From DATLAN01 sp035527455 (GTDB lineage Bacteria > Planctomycetota > Planctomycetia > Pirellulales > Thermoguttaceae): a stretch of 5,192 bases of DNA. The notes below the pieces were generated by a model. The model ran no database searches. It had not been told where the DNA came from and saw nothing but the letters and a program-made list of their open reading frames with translations. The position numbers were made by a program, and so were the translations under genes. Location: positions 1 to 5,192 of the forward strand of contig DATLAN010000341.1 of assembly GCA_035527455.1 (NCBI GenBank), written 5' to 3'. Positions 1 to 3,914 of the stretch are shown here, in pieces (positions within the stretch are counted from its first letter, which is position 1; every line of letters begins with the position of its first letter).

Positions 1-523
1 TATACAGATCGACGAAATCGAACTGCTTGCCGACCGTTTTCAACGCCTCGGAAAACTTGGCGTCGAACAGCTCCAGGAGTTTAGGCTGTTCGGAGGCCCG
101 GGCCGCGCCGACCGTTTGGGCCACCGTCAGCACGTCGGACGTGGTGTTGTTCACCCGCACGTAAAAGGCCACTTTGATGTCCGCTCGCACGTTGTCCTTG
201 CAGACGAGGCCCTCGGAGCCGTGCCGGAAGATCTCGATCCGCTTGACCGAGATGTCCATGATCTCGGCCCGGCGGATCAACGGCAGCACGATGGCCTTGG
301 AGAAGTGGACGGTGGGCTCCTTGGCCCCGGTGATGATCAGGGCGGTTCCCTGCTCGACCTTGCGCCAGCAGCGGACGATCATCACGGCCAGGCCGAGCAG
401 CACCATCACGAACATACAGAACGCGAAGATCAAGACCTCCGGTCCCAGAGCTTCGTATACGAGCCAAGAAAGGCCTGTCAACGCCGCCACTACGATCAGT
501 CCCCAAAAGACCTTGGTTTCCAT
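1..523 (-). CDS. Flotillin-like SPFH/band-7 membrane protein, N-terminal 174 residues (runs off the window edge)
   Basis: The product is a flotillin-family scaffold expected to sit in the cytoplasmic membrane and organise membrane microdomains. The visible part starts with two hydrophobic segments (about residues 5-25 and 29-51), then a basic RCWRK boundary, then the SPFH domain. Recognisable flotillin signatures are VEQGTALIITG (56-66), RAEIMDISVKRIEI (85-98), GLVCKDNVRADIKV (105-118) and FSEALKTVGKQFDFVDLY (157-174). The Ala/Glu-rich coiled coil that normally follows lies outside the window. The ATG start is chosen because GGGAGA lies 7 nt upstream and the hydrophobic N-terminus begins there. 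It starts 2 bp after the stop of the YqiJ-like gene and its ribosome binding site lies inside that gene's last codons, so translation is probably coupled. The pairing matches E. coli yqiJ-yqiK and Bacillus yuaF-yuaG. The family assignment is secure; the physiological role is inferred. Confidence 0.93.
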   Translation of the reverse strand, partial: METKVFWGLIVVAALTGLSWLVYEALGPEVLIFAFCMFVMVLLGLAVMIVRCWRKVEQGTALIITGAKEPTVHFSKAIVLPLIRRAEIMDISVKRIEIFRHGSEGLVCKDNVRADIKVAFYVRVNNTTSDVLTVAQTVGAARASEQPKLLELFDAKFSEALKTVGKQFDFVDLY

Positions 524-525
524 TT

Positions 526-1218
526 CTATGTCTCCCGATTGTGAGTCTCGTTCATGTCGAACTTAGCGACCAGGTAAGTACTCGTGGCCTCGTCGTGCTC
601 GTAAACTATAGCTTCTTCTCCCTTGCGCAACGTCGTTCCCTCTCTGGTTTTAACGTTCAAAACCACGGGCGCGCCCGGCCGCGGCAGCTCGGCCTGGCCG
701 TACTCGGGCGTGGCCTCCAGGGAAGTGATCGTGCAGGTCTTGCCGATGATTTCGACGACGTCGCTCGACTGGTCGAACGCCTGTTTCAGCCAGGGGACGA
801 ACGGCGTCAGCACGGCCTTGGTCAACATGGCTGCGGCCACGAAAATCGGCACAAACAGCACCATCGACAGCCAGAGCTGCGTATTGACCAGCATCCGATT
901 GGCGAGCATCGCGAGGATCCACATGAAGAGGATCAGGATGCTGAAGATCAGCACCACGGGCAATTCGCCCAGGTAGAAGAAGTGCAGCAGGGCGCCCAGG
1001 CCGCTTCCCATACCGTTTGCCCCCGCGTCCACGTCACCGTCGACGTCGACATCGGCGTCCACGTCCACGTCGCCGTCGAAATCCAGCCCGAGAAAATCGA
1101 GCACGTCGTCGCCCACGGCGCCCAGGATGTACAGGCCCCAGTAGAGGACGACCAGGATCAGCAGAATCGTATACGGCAGATTGACCAGCGAAAACGCGGC
1201 TTCGAGCAGATCCAACAT
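526..1218 (-). CDS. YqiJ/NfeD-type membrane protein with C-terminal OB fold, flotillin partner
   Basis: A 230-residue integral membrane protein of the YqiJ-like group (NfeD-related OB-fold proteins encoded next to flotillins). Transmembrane segments are seen at about residues 13-34, 85-106 and 114-136. A soluble domain of about 70 residues follows (152-222), beginning VVEIIGKTCTITSLEATPEYGQAE and ending YLVAKFD. Its Gly and beta-strand pattern (GKTCTI, GQAEL, VLNVKT, GEEAIVYEH) fits a small OB barrel. Between TM1 and TM2 lies a loop in which Asp occupies every second position from 46 to 64 (ten Asp), followed by a Gly-rich turn. The ATG at 1218 is the natural start because TM1 follows directly; the ribosome binding site is weak (GGA a few bases upstream). 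It is first in an operon with the flotillin gene. By analogy with YuaF/YqiJ it should act with that flotillin at the membrane; this is inferred. Length (E. coli YqiJ is about 210 residues) and topology fit the family. Confidence 0.88.
   Translation of the reverse strand: MLDLLEAAFSLVNLPYTILLILVVLYWGLYILGAVGDDVLDFLGLDFDGDVDVDADVDVDGDVDAGANGMGSGLGALLHFFYLGELPVVLIFSILILFMWILAMLANRMLVNTQLWLSMVLFVPIFVAAAMLTKAVLTPFVPWLKQAFDQSSDVVEIIGKTCTITSLEATPEYGQAELPRPGAPVVLNVKTREGTTLRKGEEAIVYEHDEATSTYLVAKFDMNETHNRET
531..536 (-). promoter_or_regulatory. Ribosome binding site of the flotillin-like gene, inside the upstream gene
   Basis: GGGAGA on the minus strand, 7 nt before the ATG. It overlaps the last codons of the YqiJ-like gene, whose TAG stop is at 526-528. 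This supports both the chosen start and translational coupling of the pair. Confidence 0.65.
1027..1083 (-). repeat. Hexamer-type coding repeat encoding an alternating Asp tract
   Basis: Within the YqiJ-like gene, 19 codons alternate GAC/GAT with codons for Phe, Gly, Val or Ala. In DNA this is a loose tandem repeat of the hexamer GTCGAC/GTGGAC. The alternation is perfect at the protein level (Asp at residues 46, 48, 50 and so on to 64), while the intervening codons vary. This may reflect slippage expansion that later diverged, or direct selection for a (x-D)n chain. Confidence 0.85.
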
Positions 1219-1463
1219 GATTCCAGTCCGATAGGGTCAGGGGTTAGGTCGAAACGCGGAGAAACGCACACGATCCGCCACCAGACCACACCTGCGAGTA
1301 TTTCGATATCGGCGGGCGAATCTTGGGGAAATTCACGCCGGAGAGAATCGCTCGATTCGGCATGGTCCTCACGACCGCTACCACGCCTTTGCCGGTGGCC
1401 TTGGCCGGTTATTGAGCACCCGCGCTCACCATACTGCGCGGTTCGGGAAGGGTCAACCATGGC

Positions 1464-1482
1464 CGTTCCCCGGCCGGGAACG
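1464..1482. repeat. Perfect 7-bp inverted repeat CGTTCCC-N5-GGGAACG
   Basis: Arms at 1464-1470 and 1476-1482 with a 5-nt spacer. There is no T-run on either side and no gene ends nearby, so it is not an obvious terminator. It lies about 250 bp upstream of the YqiJ-like start. It could be a regulator site or part of a longer intergenic element. Confidence 0.45.
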
Positions 1483-1539
1483 CCACTTATAGGAGGGGCT
1501 TCGTGTCGCGGTGCCCCAGACCCGACCCCCCGCAGGCGT

Positions 1540-1569
1540 GTAGGGTGGGCACTGCCCACCATTTCTCGC
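1540..1569 (+). repeat. Planctomycete-type palindromic repeat, copy 1
   Basis: GTAG, then the stem GGTGGGC (1544-1550), loop ACT, stem GCCCACC (1554-1560), then ATTTCTCGC. The core recurs in inverted orientation at 3747-3767, and the 15-base tail CCCACCATTTCTCGC recurs exactly at 3715-3729. Two copies in 5 kb, both outside genes, indicate a dispersed repetitive extragenic palindrome. From memory, closely similar units are very common in planctomycete genomes. Confidence 0.75.
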
Positions 1570-1665
1570 TACTCGACGTAACCCCATTGGTGTATACGCA
1601 CCGCCCCAAGTCGCGGCCATTAGCCCGAGGCCGAGCAATCTCACGCCGAGGCGAGCGTCATCGAA

Positions 1666-1700
1666 GCGCGGGGCCGGAAAGAACACTCCGGCCCCCGCGC
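1666..1700 (-). terminator. Strong GC hairpin after the small secreted-protein gene
   Basis: Arms GCGCGGGGCCGGA (1666-1678) and TCCGGCCCCCGCGC (1687-1700) pair over 13 bp with one bulged C and an 8-nt loop. The hairpin begins 11 nt beyond the TAA of the minus-strand gene at 1712-2038. No U-tract follows on the minus strand (the next bases are TTCGATG), so it is a terminator-like or transcript-stabilising hairpin, not a textbook intrinsic terminator. Confidence 0.55.
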
Positions 1701-1711
1701 CCGATGAGCCG

Positions 1712-2038
1712 TTAGTTGCCCTCCTCCACCGGCGCCGGTGCGAACATGTCGGTGCAATCGGAACACTTCTCGCGGTCCGGGGCCAGCAGGTCCCCGTGCG
1801 CCAGGTGCGCTTCGACCGCGTTTTCCGAGACCTCGATCACGTGGGCGCGCGTGACGACCTCGGTCTCTTCGCCGGTCTCCTCGTCGACTTCCACCATCCT
1901 CTCCTGGACGTGGCAGATCAGGACCTTGGCCGGCTTTTCCGGCGGCTTGTCGGCGGGTTGGCCGCCCAGTGCCGACTGCGACAAGGCAAGGACCGCAAGG
2001 AACCCGACGGCCACCGAAAGGACAAGCAAACGCTTCAT
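1712..2038 (-). CDS. Small secreted protein with CH / HxxHGD / CxxC motifs, function unknown
   Basis: A 108-residue exported protein of no known function. It begins MKRLLVLSVAVGFLAVLALS, a clear signal peptide, with probable cleavage around residues 23-26 (SALGG). The mature part has a Pro/Lys linker (PADKPPEKPAK), then KVLICHV (Cys42-His43), an acidic insert (EVDEETGEETEVV, about 50-62), HVIEVSENAVEAHLAHGD (66-83), and EKCSDC near the C-terminus (Cys92, Cys95). The ICH...AVxAHLAHGD pattern recurs in many secreted bacterial proteins, usually with a short loop after CH and a Cys soon after HGD. Here the loop is enlarged and the distal Cys is replaced by CxxC about ten residues on. Metal binding or a disulfide is plausible but inferred. 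The start is supported by AGGAG 7 nt upstream. It appears monocistronic, with a hairpin behind it, and is divergent from the aminotransferase. Confidence 0.85.
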   Translation of the reverse strand: MKRLLVLSVAVGFLAVLALSQSALGGQPADKPPEKPAKVLICHVQERMVEVDEETGEETEVVTRAHVIEVSENAVEAHLAHGDLLAPDREKCSDCTDMFAPAPVEEGN

Positions 2039-2045
2039 GATGTAA

Positions 2046-2050
2046 CTCCT
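2046..2050 (-). promoter_or_regulatory. Ribosome binding site of the small secreted-protein gene
   Basis: AGGAG on the minus strand with a 7-nt spacer to the ATG at 2038. It fixes the start immediately before the Lys-Arg n-region of the signal peptide. Confidence 0.75.
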
Positions 2051-2283
2051 CGAAAGGGGAACGTGTGCCGGCCGCCGACGCGGCGAACCCGGCCAGTCAA
2101 AGGGTAAACGCAGAAGTTCAGGGCCGTTCCGGAATTGACCGAACTCAATGGATGCTAAGGCTCCTCCCCAGTCCGGTCAAACAATCGGAAGCGTTCACTC
2201 CTAACCCGTTTGGCCGTCTCACCTTTTTGATTTTCCCGCCGGGTAAACGTTTCCTGGTCACTTGCGTCGAAAGAAGCTGCCTC

Positions 2284-2312
2284 TGGGCAAGACGCTCGGG
2301 AACGCTTATCAT
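2284..2312 (+). promoter_or_regulatory. Possible sigma-70-type promoter giving a leaderless aminotransferase mRNA
   Basis: TGGGCA (2284-2289, 4 of 6 to TTGACA) and TATCAT (2307-2312, 5 of 6 to TATAAT) are separated by 17 bp. A start about 7 nt downstream of the -10 would be the A of the ATG at 2319. This fits the absence of a Shine-Dalgarno sequence before that ATG. It is inferred from consensus matching only. Confidence 0.35.
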
Positions 2313-2318
2313 GGCCGC

Positions 2319-3587
2319 ATGACGACTCCAACTCCGCAGAACACCTTCGATGTCTCCTGGTGCCGCGATCAATTCCCCGCTCTGAAACGGACCGTCAACG
2401 GTCATCCGGCCGTTTTCTTCGACGGCCCGGCCGGCAGCCAGGTGCCCCGCCGGGTGGTCGATGCGATCGGCGATTATCTCATGCGGATGAACGCCAACCA
2501 CGAGGGGTTCTTCGCCACCAGCCGGGAAAGCGACGCCATGTTGCGGGCCGCCCACCAGGGACTGGCCGATTTCGTCGGCACCGACGACCCGGACACGATC
2601 GTCTTCGGTCCCAACATGACCAGCCTGACGTTCGCGCTGTCGCGATCGCTGGCGAAAACCTGGCGCAGCGGCGATGAGATCCTCGTCACCCGGCTCGATC
2701 ACGACGCCAACGTGAGCCCTTGGGTGTTGGCCGCCCGCGATGCCGGGGCGACGGTCCGGCACGTCGGGATTCGCCCCGACGACTGCACGCTCGACATGGA
2801 CGACCTGGCCGAGAAGCTCTCGCCGCGGACGCGATTGGTGGCCGTGGCGTGTGCGTCGAACGCCGCCGGTACGATCAACCCGGTAGGAGAGATCGTCCGG
2901 ATGGCCCACGAGGTCGGTGCGCTGGTTTTTCTCGATGCGGTTCACCACGCTCCCCACGGGCTGCTGGACGTGCGCGGCTGGGATTGCGACTTCCTGGCCT
3001 GTTCGGCGTACAAGTTCTTCGGGCCGCACGAGGGCGTGTTGTGGGGACGGCGCGAGCTGCTCGAACGGTTGCCCGCCTACAAGGTCCGGCCCGCTCCGGA
3101 CGACCTGCCCGGCCGATGGATGACCGGCACGCAGAACCACGAGGCGATCGCCGGCACGCTGGCGGCGGTCGAGTACCTGGCCGACCTGGGGCGGCGGCTC
3201 CACGGCGACGCGGCGGATCGGCGCGAGGCGTTGCGGGCGGCCTTCGCCGGCATCGTCGCGTACGAGCGGAAGTTGGTCGCCCGATTGCTGGCCGGGCTGG
3301 CCGAGTTGCCGGACGTCGAGGTGTGGGGCATCACCGACGAGGCTCGTCTGGCCCAGCGCGTGCCCACCGTGGCGATCACCCACCGGCGGCTTTCGCCCAG
3401 ACAGTTGGCCGAGTACCTGGGCGAGCAGGGGATCTTCGTCTGGCACGGCAACTTCTACGCCCTGCCGTTGACCGAGGCCCTGGGACGGGAACCCGAGGGG
3501 CTGCTGCGCATCGGGCTGCTGCACTACAACACGGAGGAAGAAGTGCAGCGGCTGCTCGAAGTTCTGAACAAGCCGCTTGCGGATTAG
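2319..3587 (+). CDS. Class V PLP-dependent aminotransferase, 'cysteine desulfurase-like' VC1184 type
   Basis: A 422-residue fold-type I PLP enzyme of the cysteine desulfurase-like subgroup (TIGR01976/VC1184 type). Visible landmarks, numbered from the ATG, are: FFDGPAGSQVP (33-43), RLDHDANVSPW (125-135), SNAAGTINP (180-188), the PLP-contacting LDAVHHAPHG (205-214), the Schiff-base Lys232 in CSAYKFFGPH, RPAPDDLPGRWMTGTQNHE (257-275) and the C-terminal VWHGNFYA (374-381). True SufS/IscS enzymes carry a persulfide Cys in the loop aligned with this last motif. Here there is none, and no Cys occurs after residue 228, so cysteine desulfurase activity is doubtful and the substrate is unknown. The ATG at 2319 is preferred because family homology begins just after it; an in-frame TTG at 2262 would add 19 residues without family resemblance. 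No clear ribosome binding site is present. No sulfur-transfer (SufE/SufU/IscU) gene is adjacent. The last codons overlap an inverted repeat that resembles an intergenic repeat. Confidence 0.92.
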   Translation: MTTPTPQNTFDVSWCRDQFPALKRTVNGHPAVFFDGPAGSQVPRRVVDAIGDYLMRMNANHEGFFATSRESDAMLRAAHQGLADFVGTDDPDTIVFGPNMTSLTFALSRSLAKTWRSGDEILVTRLDHDANVSPWVLAARDAGATVRHVGIRPDDCTLDMDDLAEKLSPRTRLVAVACASNAAGTINPVGEIVRMAHEVGALVFLDAVHHAPHGLLDVRGWDCDFLACSAYKFFGPHEGVLWGRRELLERLPAYKVRPAPDDLPGRWMTGTQNHEAIAGTLAAVEYLADLGRRLHGDAADRREALRAAFAGIVAYERKLVARLLAGLAELPDVEVWGITDEARLAQRVPTVAITHRRLSPRQLAEYLGEQGIFVWHGNFYALPLTEALGREPEGLLRIGLLHYNTEEEVQRLLEVLNKPLAD

Positions 3588-3592
3588 CAAGC
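3575..3592 (+). repeat. Inverted repeat spanning the aminotransferase stop codon
   Basis: GCTTGC-GGATTA-GCAAGC forms a 6-bp stem with a 6-nt loop over the TAG stop (3585-3587). The 12-mer AGCCGCTTGCGG at 3571-3582 recurs exactly at 3676-3687, so the gene's final codons seem to lie inside a repeat unit. It could act as a weak transcript-end structure. Confidence 0.55.
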
Positions 3593-3670
3593 CCCACGCA
3601 CCATGTCCAGTTGGATACGCCGATGGAGAACTTCAGGGCCATGGTCGAGACGATCAAAGCGGGGGATTAG
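3587..3670 (+). pseudogene. Possible C-terminal remnant of a lost gene
   Basis: One frame reads ...HHVQLDTPMENFRAMVETIKAGD then TAG at 3668-3670. The residue mix (an amphipathic helix ending at a stop) looks more protein-like than a random GC-rich frame and resembles the tail of a TIM-barrel or oxidoreductase type protein, but I cannot name the family. It has no ribosome binding site and only about 28 codons. It could equally be a chance open frame or a very small peptide starting at the ATG at 3623. Confidence 0.2.
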
Positions 3671-3675
3671 GGATT

Positions 3676-3689
3676 AGCCGCTTGCGGCT
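3676..3689 (+). terminator. Hairpin AGCCG-CTTG-CGGCT, possible transcript end of the aminotransferase
   Basis: A perfect 5-bp stem with a tetraloop about 90 nt after the aminotransferase stop, followed by TCGCAC with no U-run. The AGCCGCTTGCGG sequence is shared with the aminotransferase 3' end. It is more probably a dispersed repeat that happens to fold than a dedicated terminator. Confidence 0.35.
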
Positions 3690-3714
3690 TCGCACCGGAC
3701 CACCGAACACGCCA

Positions 3715-3767
3715 CCCACCATTTCTCGCAAATGCACTTTGCTTGCGGTGGGCGATGCCCACCCTAC
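3715..3767 (-). repeat. Planctomycete-type palindromic repeat, copy 2 (inverted relative to copy 1)
   Basis: The core GGTGGGC-GAT-GCCCACC (3747-3763) followed by CTAC is the reverse-complement orientation of copy 1. It differs from copy 1 at two loop bases. Upstream lies CCCACCATTTCTCGC (3715-3729), identical to the tail of copy 1, then GCAAA-TGCAC-TTTGC (3728-3742), another small stem. CCCACC (3715-3720) can also pair with GGTGGG (3747-3752), giving a larger alternative hairpin that excludes the core hairpin. It is a noncoding dispersed element. Confidence 0.75.
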
Positions 3768-3796
3768 TGAAAGCTTCCACGGCGGGATGTTACACA

Positions 3797-3832
3797 CCCG
3801 TTACGATTTGGATGGCTTATGCCCGTTACAAT
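3797..3832 (+). promoter_or_regulatory. Promoter-like region of the macroglobulin-like gene with paired CCCGTTAC(G/A)AT boxes
   Basis: CCCGTTACGAT (3797-3807) and CCCGTTACAAT (3822-3832) match at 10 of 11 bases and are 25 bp apart. The second contains TACAAT (3827-3832), 5 of 6 to the -10 consensus, about 80 nt before the start codon. No matching -35 is seen at 16-19 bp, so the promoter may depend on an activator or on another sigma factor. Alternatively the two boxes may be binding sites. Confidence 0.4.
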
Positions 3833-3852
3833 AGGGCCGGTGTACGAATCAA

Positions 3853-3887
3853 GCCGCCTTGCGCGGCGGCACGTTGTTGCGGAACGT
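3853..3887 (+). promoter_or_regulatory. Two back-to-back hairpins in the leader of the macroglobulin-like gene
   Basis: GCCGCC-N6-GGCGGC (3853-3870) is immediately followed by ACGTT-N7-AACGT (3871-3887). Both would lie in the 5' leader if transcription starts near 3838, and they end about 15 nt before the ribosome binding site. A role in mRNA stability or translation is possible but unproven. Confidence 0.35.
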
Positions 3888-3901
3888 CGTCCAGACAAGT
3901 C

Positions 3902-3907
3902 GAGGAG
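3902..3907 (+). promoter_or_regulatory. Strong ribosome binding site of the macroglobulin-like gene
   Basis: GAGGAG with a 7-nt spacer before ATG 3915. This is the best ribosome binding site in the window and fixes the start of a gene that has no stop within the window. Confidence 0.8.
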
Positions 3908-3914
3908 AATCGCC

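Larger units (their letters stand above)
1219..1711. other. Gene-free gap of 493 bp with palindromes and a dispersed repeat
   Basis: No ORF here has protein-like composition or a plausible start. The stretch holds the 5' region of the minus-strand YqiJ-like operon, with a pair of GAAACGC direct repeats exactly 10 bp apart (1251-1257 and 1261-1267). It also holds a GAATC-GCTC-GATTC dyad (1345-1358), a CGTTCCC/GGGAACG dyad (1464-1482), the GTAGGGTGGGC repeat (1540-1569) and a strong hairpin after the small secreted gene (1666-1700). I cannot place a convincing -10/-35 promoter for the operon. An AGGAGGGG followed by GTG at 1503 looks like a start on the plus strand, but the frame runs through the repeat. 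Confidence 0.7.
2039..2318. other. Divergent intergenic region between the secreted-protein and aminotransferase genes
   Basis: This 280-bp region should carry both promoters. It holds a dyad ATTGA-N6-TCAAT (2134-2149) and two exact copies of GGGTAAACG (2102-2110 and 2241-2249). A T-rich patch lies at 2224-2234, and a -10-like TATCAT lies immediately before the aminotransferase start. No promoter for the minus-strand gene stands out: a TTGACT (-35-like, at 2100-2095) lacks a partner -10. Confidence 0.5.
3588..3914. other. Gene-free gap of 327 bp: repeats, hairpins and promoter of the macroglobulin-like gene
   Basis: In order it holds the end of an inverted repeat (to 3592), a short codon-like stretch that may be a gene remnant (3587-3670) and a tandem GGGGATTAG-GGATTAG. 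Next come the hairpin AGCCG-CTTG-CGGCT (3676-3689) and the inverted second copy of the palindromic repeat (3715-3767). After these are two CCCGTTAC(G/A)AT boxes (3797-3807, 3822-3832), two leader hairpins (3853-3870, 3871-3887) and a ribosome binding site. No complete gene is supported here. Confidence 0.65.

Noticed and set aside
1158..1562. A minus-strand frame beginning MVGSAHPT in the 1219-1711 gap
   Set aside because: The N-terminus is simply the translation of the palindromic repeat, and the frame overlaps the start of the YqiJ-like gene; it has no ribosome binding site.
541..1581. A 346-codon plus-strand open frame opposite the YqiJ-like gene and its upstream region
   Set aside because: It is antisense to a clear membrane protein. 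Its composition is His/Gln/Val/Asp-rich because it mirrors the Asp tract and hydrophobic codons, and it runs on into a dispersed repeat.
1588..1601. Imperfect palindrome GGTGTATACGCACC
   Set aside because: Only four outer pairs plus a wobble form; there is no second copy and no nearby start site to give it meaning.
1491..1715. Plus-strand GTG start at 1503 preceded by AGGAGGGG
   Set aside because: The ribosome binding site match is good, but the 70-residue frame runs through the repeat and the terminator hairpin and has Arg/Pro-rich, non-protein-like composition.
2095..2100. TTGACT as the -35 of the small secreted-protein gene (minus strand)
   Set aside because: No -10-like hexamer lies at 16-18 bp on the minus strand; the region there is GC-rich.
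2262..2318. TTG at 2262 as an alternative start of the aminotransferase
   Set aside because: It adds 19 residues without family similarity, is a rare start codon, lacks a ribosome binding site and would overlap the best promoter match.
2145..3590. A 481-codon minus-strand open frame covering the whole aminotransferase
   Set aside because: It is antisense to a gene with strong family motifs. Its translation is rich in Arg, Pro, Gln and Gly with no recognisable domain, as expected opposite GC-rich codons.
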